From the NCBI RefSeq assembly GCF_001676615.1, contig NZ_LYXZ01000050.1, forward strand, positions 1 to 64,000: a DNA stretch of 64,000 bases. The letters are read 5' to 3'. This document shows positions 25,618-35,906 of the stretch, in pieces; position 1 is the stretch's first letter, and each line of letters begins with the position of its first letter. The notes beneath the pieces were generated by a model. That model ran no database searches. It was not told the DNA's origin and worked only from the letters and a program-made list of their open reading frames with translations. The translations under genes and the position numbers were made by a program. Source of the DNA: Labrys sp. WJW. Its GTDB lineage: Bacteria > Pseudomonadota > Alphaproteobacteria > Rhizobiales > Labraceae.

Positions 25618-26418
25618 CTAGTGCTGGCGCGGCGTGACGAATTGACGGCAACGCTCGCTGTTGGGATTGCCGAACACCTTCTGGGGTGGGCCCTCCTCCT
25701 CGACATTGCCGTTGTAGAGATACATCACGTGGTTGGCGACATCGCGGGCGAAGGCCATTTCATGGGTCACCAGCAGCATGGTGCGGCCCTCCGCGGCGAG
25801 ATCGCGGATGACCTTGAGCACCTCGCCGACCAATTCCGGGTCGAGCGCCGAGGTCGGTTCGTCGAACAGCATCACCTTGGGGCGAATGGCAAGGGCGCGA
25901 GCGATCGCTGCGCGCTGCTGCTGGCCGCCGGAGAGAAAGGCGGGATAGACGTCCTTCTTGGCGTAGAGGCCGACCTTGTGCAGCAATTGCTCGGCATGGG
26001 CGATCGCCTCGGCCTTGCTTTCGCCGAGAACATGCACCGGTGCTTCGATGACGTTTTCGAGCACCGTGCGGTGCGCCCACAGGTTGAAGCTCTGGAACAC
26101 CATGCCCAGGCGGCTGCGAATGCGCTGGAGCTGCTTCTGATCGGCGACCGACATGGCGCCATGGCCGTCCGGCTTCAGGCGAATCTCCTCGTTCCCGATC
26201 AGGATGCGGCCGGAATTGGGAACCTCAAGCAGATTCGTGCAGCGCAGCATAGTGCTCTTGCCCGAGCCCGATGCTCCGATCAGGGCGATCACGTCGCCTT
26301 CATGGGCCGTAAGGGAAACGCCTTTGAGGACTTCCAGGAGGCCGAAACTCTTGTGAATATTGTCGAGTTGAACAACGGGTGTCCGGCTCGCTCCCGCTTG
26401 TGGGGCGTCCTCTGGCAT
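25618..26418 (-). CDS. Amino-acid ABC transporter ATPase (HisP/OccP type)
   Basis: A 266-residue ATPase with Walker A GASGSGKST (48-56), Q-loop VFQSFNLW, signature LSGGQQQR and Walker B VMLFDEPTSALD. It is the first gene of the four-gene transporter operon. Confidence 0.94.
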   Translation of the reverse strand: MPEDAPQAGASRTPVVQLDNIHKSFGLLEVLKGVSLTAHEGDVIALIGASGSGKSTMLRCTNLLEVPNSGRILIGNEEIRLKPDGHGAMSVADQKQLQRIRSRLGMVFQSFNLWAHRTVLENVIEAPVHVLGESKAEAIAHAEQLLHKVGLYAKKDVYPAFLSGGQQQRAAIARALAIRPKVMLFDEPTSALDPELVGEVLKVIRDLAAEGRTMLLVTHEMAFARDVANHVMYLYNGNVEEEGPPQKVFGNPNSERCRQFVTPRQH

Positions 26419-26569
26419 AAAGCGACCTCATCTGACGTTCGGTTGCCCAGAACTGTATCAGCCATTTCAGTTTGCACAAGGTGCGGGCAGCCACTCTTGT
26501 CGATAACGACATGCTCTGGTCTTTATCCGCTGCATGCGATAGGCAGGTCGCGAAACGGGAACCCTGCCT

Positions 26570-27268
26570 ATGTCGCTCGCTGCCTCCATTCGCAAAGTCC
26601 TGGTGCCGATCAACCGCGAGGGCTATCCCTTTCTGGGGATCGCGGGCGTAACCACGCTGATTGCGCTGGGATGGATCAAGGTTCTGTTCTGGCCGCTTTT
26701 GATCCTCACGGCCTGGGTCGCCTATTTCTTCCGCGATCCCCAGCGGGTGACGCCGGTGCGCGAGGGCCTGGTGGTCTCGCCGGCCGACGGCGTGGTCAGC
26801 CAGATCGCCAACGTGCTGCCGCCGCCCGAACTGGGGCTGGCCAGCCAGTCGCTGCTGCGCGTTTCGATCTTCATGAACGTCTTCGATTGCCACGTGAACC
26901 GCAGCCCGGTGACGGGGACGATCACCAAGATCGCCTATAAGCCCGGCAAGTTCCTCAATGCCGATCTCGACAAGGCCAGCGAGGACAACGAGCGCAACGG
27001 TTTCATCATCGATACCGGAACCAGCCGCTACGGCGTGGTGCAGATCGCCGGACTGGTGGCACGACGTATCGTCTGCTGGACCAATGAGAACGAGCATGTG
27101 GCCGTCGGCCAGCGCCTGGGCATGATCCGCTTCGGTTCGCGCGTCGACGTCTATTTGCCGGAAGGGGTACGCCCCCTGGTCGGCATCGGCCAGAAGATGG
27201 TGGCCGGCGAGACGATCCTGGCGGACGCCAATGCCGCAATGCCGAATCTGACTCATCGCGTCGGTTGA
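26570..27268 (+). CDS. psd: Phosphatidylserine decarboxylase, short alphaproteobacterial type
   Basis: A 232-residue membrane-associated enzyme converting phosphatidylserine to phosphatidylethanolamine. It has two N-terminal hydrophobic stretches, then SPADGVV, FMNVFDCHVNRSPV and the self-cleavage motif MIRFGSRVD near residue 185, where the Gly-Ser bond yields the pyruvoyl group. pssA follows at once, giving the two-step pathway from CDP-diacylglycerol. Confidence 0.95.
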   Translation: MSLAASIRKVLVPINREGYPFLGIAGVTTLIALGWIKVLFWPLLILTAWVAYFFRDPQRVTPVREGLVVSPADGVVSQIANVLPPPELGLASQSLLRVSIFMNVFDCHVNRSPVTGTITKIAYKPGKFLNADLDKASEDNERNGFIIDTGTSRYGVVQIAGLVARRIVCWTNENEHVAVGQRLGMIRFGSRVDVYLPEGVRPLVGIGQKMVAGETILADANAAMPNLTHRVG

Positions 27269-27270
27269 CC

Positions 27271-28095
27271 ATGGACCCGCTCTTCCCGCCTTTTCAGCCT
27301 GGAAGTCCGGATCCCGAGGGAACGAGGCGGCGTGCCATTCCGCTGCGCGTGCTGATCCCCAACATGATTACGCTGCTCGCGCTTTGTGCGGGCATGACGG
27401 CCATTCGCCTGGCCATCGAGAACAAGCTCGACCTCGCCATCGGCTGCATCGTGGTCGCGGCGCTGCTGGACGGCGTCGACGGACGCGTGGCACGCTATCT
27501 CAAGGGCACCTCGAAATTCGGAGCGGAGCTCGATTCGCTTGCCGATTTCGTAAATTTCGGCGTGGTTCCCGGCATCGTTCTCTATTTCTGGGGATTGCAT
27601 GATCTGCGATCGATTGGGTGGATCGGCTCGCTGGTCTTCGCCATCTGCATGGTGCTGCGCCTCGCCCGCTTCAACGTGACCAGCAGCGATCCCAACCGGC
27701 CGGCCTTCCAGGCAAACTTCTTCACCGGCATGCCGGCGCCGGCGGGCGCCTGCACGGTGCTGCTGCCGATCTACCTGGATTTCCTCGGCCTCACCCATGA
27801 GCCGAGCCATGCCAAATATGAGCTGGCCTATGTGCTGCTCATCGCCTTCCTGATGATCTCCACCATCCCGACCTTCTCGGGCAAGAAGCTGGGCAATCGC
27901 ATTCCACGCGAATGGGTGCTGCCGATCTTCGTCGTCGCCGTGGTGGTGGTGATGCTGCTGGCCCTCTATCCCTGGGAGTCGCTGACCTCGCTCACCGTCG
28001 GTTATCTGGCGACCATTCCGTTCGGCGTCCTCTACTACCGCAAGCAGGCAAGGGCCTATCAGGCCTCGCTGCAGGTGGAGCGCAAGGGCGAGTAG
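27271..28095 (+). CDS. pssA: CDP-diacylglycerol-serine O-phosphatidyltransferase
   Basis: A 274-residue polytopic membrane enzyme making phosphatidylserine. The CDP-alcohol phosphotransferase signature DG-x2-AR-x8-G-x3-D-x3-D is complete in the DGVDGRVARYL...GAELDSLAD stretch. The ATG at 27271 lies two bases after the psd stop. An overlapping TTG at 27265 is an alternative start. It feeds Psd. Confidence 0.95.
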   Translation: MDPLFPPFQPGSPDPEGTRRRAIPLRVLIPNMITLLALCAGMTAIRLAIENKLDLAIGCIVVAALLDGVDGRVARYLKGTSKFGAELDSLADFVNFGVVPGIVLYFWGLHDLRSIGWIGSLVFAICMVLRLARFNVTSSDPNRPAFQANFFTGMPAPAGACTVLLPIYLDFLGLTHEPSHAKYELAYVLLIAFLMISTIPTFSGKKLGNRIPREWVLPIFVVAVVVVMLLALYPWESLTSLTVGYLATIPFGVLYYRKQARAYQASLQVERKGE

Positions 28096-28101
28096 TTCTT
28101 T

Positions 28102-28210
28102 GGAGCGCGGACAACCTGTCCGCTCTTGCATTCGGCAGATACCATACTGGCCGAAAAGGAAGAGCGGACATCACAGCGGCATGAAGGCATGTCACTGTGA
28201 AGTCCGCGCT
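28102..28210. repeat. Dispersed palindromic repeat, family B, copy 1
   Basis: A roughly 110-base element beginning GGAGCGCGGACAACCTGTCC and ending GAAGTCCGCGCT, with inner AGAGCGGACATC and a GGCATG...CATGTC hairpin. A second copy is at 36388-36484. It lies between the convergent pssA and tyrS genes. Confidence 0.8.
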
Positions 28211-28212
28211 TC

Positions 28213-29454
28213 TTACACCGGCCTCGCCAGCACGTGCTTCTTCTTGCCGAGCGACAGCTTGATCACGCCATCGGCGGTGACGTCGGCCGAGGTCAACACC
28301 GCCTTGGGATCGCTGACTGAAGCGTCATTCACCCGCAGGCCGCCGCTGGCGATCTGGCGGCGCGCCTCGCTGGTCGACGGCACCAGGCCGGCTTGCACGA
28401 AGGCATTGAGCAGGCCCACGCCTTCGGCGAGGCCCGCTAGCTCGAAGCTCGGCAGGTCGCCGGCCAGCGTGCCTTCCTCGAAGGTCTTGCGCGCGGTCTC
28501 CTCGGCCGCCTCGGCCTTGTCGCGGCCATGGACGAGGGCGGTCGCCTCGGTGGCCAGGCGCTTCTTGGCCTCGTTGATCTCCGAGCCACCGAGGGCGGCG
28601 AGGCGGGCGATCTCGTCGAGCGGCAGCGTGGTAAACAGCTTGAGGAAGCGCTCGACGTCGGCGTCCTCCGTGTTGCGCCAATACTGCCAGTAGTCATAGG
28701 CCGAGAGCATGTCTTCGTTGAGCCAGACGGCGCCGGCGGCGGTCTTGCCCATCTTGGCGCCCGAGGCGGTGGTCAGTAGCGGGCAGGTGAGGGCGTAGAG
28801 CTGCGGCGTGCCCATGCGGCGGCCGAGATCGATGCCGTTGATGATGTTGCCCCACTGGTCGGAGCCGCCCATCTGCAGCACGCAGTCGTAGCGCCTGGAA
28901 AGCTCCACGAAATCATAGGCTTGCAGGATCATGTAGTTGAATTCGATGAAGGAGAGTTCCTGCTCGCGGTCGAGACGTAGCTTCACCGAATCGAAGGACA
29001 TCATGCGATTGACCGAGAAGTGGCGGCCGATGTCGCGCAGCATTTCGATATAGTTGAGCTTGGTCAGCCAATCGGCATTGTCGACCAGGATGGCGCGCTC
29101 GTCGGCATAGTCGATGAACTTGTCATAGACCTTGAGGATGCTGTTCTTGTTCGCCTCGATCTGCTCGAGCGGCAGGATGCGGCGGGTTTCATCACGGCCG
29201 GAGGGATCGCCGACGCGCGTGGTGCCGCCGCCCATCAGGGTGATGGGGCGGTGGCCCGTCTTCTGCAGCCAGTGCAGCATCATGATCGGCACGAGATGGC
29301 CGATATGCAGCGAACTTGCCGTGAGATCGACGCCGACATAGGCGGTCAGGCGTCCGCCGGCGGCCTTCTCGTCGAGGCCTTCCAGATCCGATACCTGGTG
29401 AATGAAGCCGCGCTCGGTGAGGGTGCGCAGGAAATCGGATTTTAACGCGGTCAT
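28213..29454 (-). CDS. tyrS: Tyrosyl-tRNA synthetase
   Basis: A 413-residue class I synthetase. The HIGH-like motif SSLHIGH, the tyrosine-binding QAYDFVEL and GGSDQWGNI, and the KMSKS-like GAKMGKT are visible. A C-terminal S4 RNA-binding domain spans about 345-410 (SEARRQIASGGLRVND). The ATG at 29454 starts the family's usual MTALKSDFL. It is divergent from anmK, as often in alphaproteobacteria. Confidence 0.97.
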   Translation of the reverse strand: MTALKSDFLRTLTERGFIHQVSDLEGLDEKAAGGRLTAYVGVDLTASSLHIGHLVPIMMLHWLQKTGHRPITLMGGGTTRVGDPSGRDETRRILPLEQIEANKNSILKVYDKFIDYADERAILVDNADWLTKLNYIEMLRDIGRHFSVNRMMSFDSVKLRLDREQELSFIEFNYMILQAYDFVELSRRYDCVLQMGGSDQWGNIINGIDLGRRMGTPQLYALTCPLLTTASGAKMGKTAAGAVWLNEDMLSAYDYWQYWRNTEDADVERFLKLFTTLPLDEIARLAALGGSEINEAKKRLATEATALVHGRDKAEAAEETARKTFEEGTLAGDLPSFELAGLAEGVGLLNAFVQAGLVPSTSEARRQIASGGLRVNDASVSDPKAVLTSADVTADGVIKLSLGKKKHVLARPV

Positions 29455-29484
29455 GGCAAACGCTTTCAAACGGCTTATAGATGT

Positions 29485-29527
29485 CTAGAGCAAAGCGTGT
29501 TTGGACGGAAACGTCCGTTTGCTCTAG
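29485..29527. repeat. Dispersed palindrome, family C, copy 1
   Basis: CTAGAGCAAAGCGTGTTTGG...TTTGCTCTAG with an inner GGACGGAAACGTCC, between tyrS and anmK. A related element on the other strand is at 60193-60233. Confidence 0.6.
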
Positions 29528-29653
29528 CTCTTTGGTTCGACGCGTCTTTGCGATTGCTGGCGTGTCCGCCAGATCACAAGACGCTTTAAGCGCCCTCTAA
29601 CAGGTTTGGCGGCGCTTTGGTACAGGGACGCCGCGAAATCGGGTGATTTGCGC

Positions 29654-30781
29654 ATGAAGACGATGATGACGGCACTCGGGCTGATGTCCGGGACCTCGAT
29701 GGACGGTATCGATGCCGCCCTGATCGAGACGGACGGCGAGGGCACCGTCGAGATGGGACCGACAGTCGAGCTCGCCTATAATGAGGAAGAGCGCAGCCTG
29801 CTGCGGCAGGCCCTGGCCGATGCGGTGGCGATGAAGCGTCGCAATGAGCGTCCCGGTGCCCTGGTGGCGGCAGAGCGGCTGATCACCCGCAAGCATGCCG
29901 ACATCGTTTCCGATTTCCTCAAGGCCCATGATCTCAGCCCCGATGATATCGATGTCATCGGCTTCCACGGCCAGACGGTACTGCATCGCCCGCAGGAGAA
30001 GCTGACCGTACAACTCGGCGACGGCCAGGCGCTCGCCGACAGCCTCGGCATCCAGACCGTCTACGACATGCGGGCCGCCGACGTTGCCGAGGGCGGGCAG
30101 GGCGCGCCGCTGGTGCCGGTCTATCATCAGGCCCTGGTGCAGGCCGCCAAACTTGCCGGTCCCGTCGCCGTGCTCAATCTCGGCGGTGTCGGCAATGTCA
30201 GCTACGTTGCAACGGGGCGCGACCCGATCGCTTTCGACACTGGTCCCGCCAATGCGCTGATCGACGATTTGATGATGGAGCGCACCGGCATCGCCCTGGA
30301 CCAGGATGGCAGGCAGGCCCTGGCCGGCAAGGTCGACGAGACGGTGCTCGGCCAGTTGATGGCGCATCCCTATTTCGGCGAGGCGCCGCCCAAATCGCTC
30401 GATCGCAACGCCTTTTCCCGCGAAGCGGTGGCGGGATTGTCCACGCCCGATGCGGTGGCGACCCTGGCCGCCTTCACCGCCCGCAGCGTGGCGGCGGCGC
30501 GGCAATGGTTGCCTGCCGAGCCGAAATTGTGGATCGTCTGCGGCGGCGGCGCCCGTAATCCGGCAATCCTCAACTTCCTGCGCACCGAGACCGGTGTGCC
30601 CGTTCGTACGGCCGACGAGTTCGGCTGGTCGGCGTCGATGATGGAAGCGCAGGCTTTTGCCTATCTCGCCGTTCGATCCCTGAAGGGGCTGCCCCTGACC
30701 TTTCCCTCCAGCACCGGCGTCCGCACGGCGCTCACCGGCGGCATCCTCGCCGTGCCGGGCCAGAAGCGGGCAAGCGCATGA
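29654..30781 (+). CDS. anmK: Anhydro-N-acetylmuramic acid kinase
   Basis: A 375-residue cell-wall recycling enzyme that opens and phosphorylates anhydro-MurNAc to MurNAc-6-phosphate. Motifs are GLMSGTSMDGID (9-20), DVIGFHGQTVLHRP, VLNLGGVGNVSY, AFDTGPANALIDD and CGGGARNPAI. The start at 29654 is chosen because the family opens with the GLMSGTSMDG strand. It ends in a four-base ATGA overlap with the next gene. Confidence 0.95.
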   Translation: MKTMMTALGLMSGTSMDGIDAALIETDGEGTVEMGPTVELAYNEEERSLLRQALADAVAMKRRNERPGALVAAERLITRKHADIVSDFLKAHDLSPDDIDVIGFHGQTVLHRPQEKLTVQLGDGQALADSLGIQTVYDMRAADVAEGGQGAPLVPVYHQALVQAAKLAGPVAVLNLGGVGNVSYVATGRDPIAFDTGPANALIDDLMMERTGIALDQDGRQALAGKVDETVLGQLMAHPYFGEAPPKSLDRNAFSREAVAGLSTPDAVATLAAFTARSVAAARQWLPAEPKLWIVCGGGARNPAILNFLRTETGVPVRTADEFGWSASMMEAQAFAYLAVRSLKGLPLTFPSSTGVRTALTGGILAVPGQKRASA

Positions 30782-31182
30782 TCGGTCGTCTCAATCACGT
30801 CGCCATCGCTGTGCGCGATCTCGGTGTAGCCACCGCCGTCTATCGCGATACGCTCGGTGCGCATGTCTCGCAGCCCCAGGCCCTGCCGGAGCACGGTGTC
30901 ACCGTCGTCTTCATCGAATTGCCCAACACCAAGATCGAGCTCCTGGAACCCCTGGGTGAGGCCTCGCCGATCGCGCGCTTCCTCGAGAAGAACCCGGATG
31001 GGGGCATGCACCACATCTGCTACGAGGTCGATGACATCCTCGCCACGCGTGACCAGCTGAAACAAGCGGGCGCGCGCGTCCTGGGGGACGGTGAGCCGAA
31101 GATCGGTGCCCACGGCAAGCCGGTGCTGTTCCTGCATCCCAAGGATTTCTCGGGTACGCTGGTCGAACTGGAACAGGTTTGA
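30778..31182 (+). CDS. mce: Methylmalonyl-CoA epimerase
   Basis: A 134-residue glyoxalase-fold metalloenzyme interconverting S- and R-methylmalonyl-CoA, feeding the B12-dependent mutase that makes succinyl-CoA. Family features are RLNHVAIAVRDL (His metal ligand), GGMHHICYEVDD, HPKDFSGTLVELEQ and the length. It overlaps anmK by four bases, so the two are translationally coupled even though the pathways are unrelated. Confidence 0.93.
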   Translation: MIGRLNHVAIAVRDLGVATAVYRDTLGAHVSQPQALPEHGVTVVFIELPNTKIELLEPLGEASPIARFLEKNPDGGMHHICYEVDDILATRDQLKQAGARVLGDGEPKIGAHGKPVLFLHPKDFSGTLVELEQV

Positions 31183-31285
31183 AGCAATGATGGACCAGGC
31201 TTCAGGCCGGCCGTCGTGCTCGAACAGGGGCGCTCTTCCAGGCCGGTCTTCAGCGCCTGACCGAAAAAGTCGATGAAGCTCGCTT

Positions 31286-31380
31286 TTTGTCATTGCCGGG
31301 CTTCGTCCCGGCAATCCAGGGCGGCAATCTCGACAGGTGGCGGTATCTGGGTGCCCGGGACGAAGCCCGGGCATGACAAA
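31286..31380. repeat. Dispersed palindromic repeat, family A, copy 3
   Basis: TTTGTCATTGCCGGGCTTCG...GAAGCCCGGGCATGACAAA, between convergent mce and rhlE. The inner arms differ in sequence from copies 1 and 2 while pairing is kept, evidence that the structure is what is conserved. Confidence 0.85.
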
Positions 31381-31454
31381 GGCAGAGCCTTTCTCTGCTC
31401 AGTTTACGATCATTGAACCGGCCTCTTCAGACCGGCACACCATCCAGTCGGAAT

Positions 31455-32882
<1,428 letters not shown>

Positions 32883-33348
32883 TGCGGAAATGTCGAACCA
32901 ACAGAGGCCGCCCCGATCGGACGGCAGAGGGCGGCTCGCATCGCCGCACGGACGAACAGGGCCCTATCGGGTGGGGCCCGGACGGCGCGACCATAGGGTT
33001 AGGCGAGGAAATGTCAATGGTTTTGCCGGACAAAGCCACGGTTTTCGCTCGATTTTCGGAGCTTTTCCGCTGGTTTGCTGCTTGATAGGCGCTTTTGGCG
33101 ATGATGAGGCGGCAGGATTGCATCCCCGAGCAACCGGGACGACGATCATTCCCTTACGTCATTGCGGCGACGGTGAAGCAAAGGTGCCTTGCGATTTGAT
33201 GAAGGCATCCGAAATGACAAAATTACGTGAAAACAATGAGTTAGAAAAATAGGCGCTCCGCTGTGAATGCACTTGGCTCGGGCAGAATACGCAAAAACAA
33301 AAAGGCGGGCATTGGCCCGCCTTACTTCTGCATGACGATGGGCCAGCC
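32883..33348. other. Spacer upstream of rhlE without a clear gene
   Basis: About 466 bases. The left part is GC-rich and would be the rhlE promoter and leader. The right part (33180-33290) is AT-rich for this genome and ends in the minus-strand terminator of the next gene. A 17-codon plus-strand frame at about 33198-33251 has no support. Confidence 0.5.
33292..33323 (-). terminator. Rho-independent terminator of the Pro/Ala-rich membrane-protein gene
   Basis: On the minus strand, a stem AAGGCGGGC/GCCCGCCTT followed by TTTTGTTTTT. Confidence 0.85.
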
Positions 33349-33918
33349 TTATTCGGCCACGGTCTCGGCTTTCTTCTTGGCGGGCTTTACGGGGGGCTTG
33401 GCCGGCTTGGCTTCGGCGGTCTTCACCGGGCGCGGCTTGGGCTTCTTGACCACAGGCGCTTCCGTGGCGTCGCCGAAACGCTCGTTGATCTTGCGTGCGA
33501 TCGGATCGTCGCGCTGGGCTTCCGGATCCATTGGCAGGATGGTCTCGATCGGATCGGCCTGGTCGATCGAACCGGTCTGATCCTGGATGATCGGGAATTG
33601 CGGGGCGAGGGTGGGATTGGCCGCCGCCTGCATCGAATTGGCATCGGCGGTGGGCACAGGGGCAGGTGCGGCCGGTGCCGGAGCAAGATTGGCAATGACC
33701 GGCGTCGTCACGGGGGCAGGGGCTGCCACCGCTGCGACCTCGGCAGGTGCAGCCGGTGCCGCGTGGATCGAGCGAGCCGTGTCTATGGCGCCGACGAAAG
33801 CCACGAAACCGGCGGCAACCAGGGCGCCTTCGCGCTTCAGTTTCCAGTGGTGGCGGGCCCGGTAGGCAGTGTGCCAAAGCCAGCCGACAGTGATATCGAC
33901 AGCACTTGCGACCAACAT
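33349..33918 (-). CDS. Hypothetical Pro/Ala-rich membrane-anchored protein
   Basis: An unrecognised 189-residue protein. A short cytoplasmic N-terminus with basic RARHHWKLKREG is followed by one membrane segment (about 34-50), a Pro/Ala linker, an acidic middle (SIDQADPIETILPMDPEAQR) and a Lys/Pro/Ala-rich tail (KKPKPRPVKTAEAKPAKPP). The ATG at 33918 has TTGGAG six bases upstream. The layout is like that of envelope-spanning linker proteins, but no domain is recognisable. Confidence 0.7.
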   Translation of the reverse strand: MLVASAVDITVGWLWHTAYRARHHWKLKREGALVAAGFVAFVGAIDTARSIHAAPAAPAEVAAVAAPAPVTTPVIANLAPAPAAPAPVPTADANSMQAAANPTLAPQFPIIQDQTGSIDQADPIETILPMDPEAQRDDPIARKINERFGDATEAPVVKKPKPRPVKTAEAKPAKPPVKPAKKKAETVAE

Positions 33919-34062
33919 GACGAACTCCAACTCAACGCGACCTCAGTGAGAATCACTATTGCGCGTGATGGTGAAGAAAAACTTGCCAAGGCGAATCAAG
34001 CGCCAAGAAATTTTGCCGAGGCAAGTTTCGTCTGGTGGTCGAAGCGGGCATTTCCTGAGCTT

Positions 34063-34137
34063 GCAGGCGTCTTGTCTGCCTCTTCGTCTGCTGTGAACTC
34101 GGCAGTTCCAGGATGCGGGCGAGACGCCTGCGATCCC
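34063..34137. repeat. Imperfect inverted repeat before the HIT gene's end
   Basis: GCAGGCGTCTTGTCTGC and GCGGGCGAGACGCCTGC are complementary with a few mismatches and enclose GCAGT/CGGCAGTT. It lies between the convergently placed ends of nearby transcripts. It may be another dispersed intergenic element. Confidence 0.5.
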
Positions 34138-34144
34138 AGTGCGC

Positions 34145-34558
34145 CTACAGCAGGGCGCGGATCTTGGCTGCGTGCTGGGCAAGGATGGCGTGATCGGCCA
34201 TGGCGCGCGGGCGGACGGGAACGCCCGTCTTCATGGGCAGGATGTGGAAATGTATATGCGGCACTTCCTGCCCACCAGAGACTTCGGAATGCAGGCGCAG
34301 CGTGTGGCCGTCCGCGCCGAACGCCTTGCAGGCGGCGAGCGAAACCTTCTGGGCGATTTGGGCGAGGTAGGCCAGTTCCTCCGGCTCCACGTCGAAGATG
34401 TTGCGCGCCGGCTTCTTGGGGATCACCAGACTATGCCCGTCGACGATCGGCATGATGTCGAGGAAGGCGAGGGTGCGATCGTCCTCGTAGAGCGTGTGGT
34501 TGGGAATTTCCCCACGCAGCAGCTTGGCGAAGATATTGTCGGGATCATAAGCGGTCAT
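34145..34558 (-). CDS. HIT-family nucleotide-binding hydrolase
   Basis: A 137-residue protein with the histidine-triad motif HIHFHILP near residues 100-107, preceded by GGQEVP, and the N-terminal NIFAKLLRGEIPNHTLYEDD strand pattern. HIT enzymes hydrolyse nucleoside phosphoramidates or dinucleotides. Its start is four bases after the stop of the GNAT-like gene, so the two are one unit. Confidence 0.93.
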   Translation of the reverse strand: MTAYDPDNIFAKLLRGEIPNHTLYEDDRTLAFLDIMPIVDGHSLVIPKKPARNIFDVEPEELAYLAQIAQKVSLAACKAFGADGHTLRLHSEVSGGQEVPHIHFHILPMKTGVPVRPRAMADHAILAQHAAKIRALL

Positions 34559-34562
34559 GCCG

Positions 34563-35801
34563 CTATCCTTTCCTGAAGGGCGTTGCCTCGTCGAGAGCTT
34601 CGTGGTGGGCGGCAATTTCGGCGCGCTCATGCGCGAGATAGTCGTCGACCGCCCGGCGAAAACCGGGATCCGCAATATAATGGGCGGAATAGGTTGTCAC
34701 GGGCCGATAGCCGCGGGCCAGCTTGTGTTCGCCTTGGGCTCCGGCTTCCACGCGCCGGAGGCGGCGCTCGATGGCGAACTCGATGGCCTGATGATAGCAC
34801 ACCTCGAAATGCAGGAAGGGGTGGTCCTCGATGCAGCCCCAGTTCCGGCCGTAGAGTGTGTCGGAGCCGATGAAGTTGATGGCCCCAGCGATGTAGCGGC
34901 CCTCGCGCCGCGCCATCACCAGCAGGACATGCTCGGCCATGGTCTCGCCGATGAGGGCATAGAATTTGCGATTGAGGTAGGGACGGCCCCATTTGCGTGA
35001 GCCGGTGTCCATGTAGAAGGCGTAGAAGGCGTCCCAGGCCTCCTTCGTGATGGCAGCCCCGGTCAGCCTCTCGATAGTGATGCCGTTCGCGAGCGCATCA
35101 CGGCGCTCGCGCTTGATGGTCTTGCGCTTGCGGGAGGCAAGGGAAGCCAGAAAGGCCTCGAAATCGTCATAGCCCTCGTTGAGCCAATGAAACTGCTGGT
35201 CGGTGCGCTGCAGGAAGCCCTGGCTGCCGAGCCATTGCCAGTCGTCATGGCCGATGAAGGTGGCGTGGATCGAAGAGCCGCGGATGGATGAGAGGGCGGC
35301 CTTGGCACCCTTCACCAGGGCCGACGAGACGAGGGCGGCGTCCTCGCCCGGCGCGACCAGGAAGCGTCGGCCCGTCGCCGGCGTGAAGGGGATGCTCACC
35401 TGGAGCTTGGGATAGTATTGCCCGCCGGCCCGTTCATAGGCATCGGCCCAGCCCCAGTCGAAGACATATTCGCCCTGGCTGTGGCTCTTGCCATAGGCGG
35501 GCATGACGCCGGCGACCCGATCGTCTTCATGGGTGACGAACAGATGGAGGGGCGTCCAACCCGAGCGCCCCCCGACACAGCCGCTCGCTTCGAGAGCGTG
35601 CAGGAAATCGTAGGAAATGAAGGGGTTGAAATGCTCGGCCGAGGGATCTGGCGCTGCGGCTTCGTCTTCGGCACCTGGATGACGCCCGGATGGGCAATCC
35701 TGGGGCGCGGCGGCGAGGGGATTGGCGCAGCGATCCCAGGCCCGGCGGCCGATGGCCTCGATCGAGGAAGCTGCCTTGATCGTAAAGCCCTGGTCGCTCA
35801 A
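34563..35801 (-). CDS. GNAT/FemAB-like protein (DUF482 family)
   Basis: A 412-residue protein of the family annotated as putative N-acyltransferases related to peptidoglycan bridge enzymes. Recognisable blocks are PFISYDFLHALEASG, YVFDWGWADAYERAGGQYYPKL, ASRKRKTIKRERR and AEAGAQGEHKLARGY-like (VEAGAQGEHKLARGYRPV). There is no signal peptide. The substrate is unknown. Confidence 0.85.
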   Translation of the reverse strand: MSDQGFTIKAASSIEAIGRRAWDRCANPLAAAPQDCPSGRHPGAEDEAAAPDPSAEHFNPFISYDFLHALEASGCVGGRSGWTPLHLFVTHEDDRVAGVMPAYGKSHSQGEYVFDWGWADAYERAGGQYYPKLQVSIPFTPATGRRFLVAPGEDAALVSSALVKGAKAALSSIRGSSIHATFIGHDDWQWLGSQGFLQRTDQQFHWLNEGYDDFEAFLASLASRKRKTIKRERRDALANGITIERLTGAAITKEAWDAFYAFYMDTGSRKWGRPYLNRKFYALIGETMAEHVLLVMARREGRYIAGAINFIGSDTLYGRNWGCIEDHPFLHFEVCYHQAIEFAIERRLRRVEAGAQGEHKLARGYRPVTTYSAHYIADPGFRRAVDDYLAHERAEIAAHHEALDEATPFRKG

Positions 35802-35906
35802 GCCTGCATTCCCTCAACGGATACCTGTCCGGGGAATTTGGGCCTATTCGCGTCGAATGCAAGAGGCGCGGCTCGAGTTGCGTTGCCGCGCCCCGTATGC
35901 GCGACC

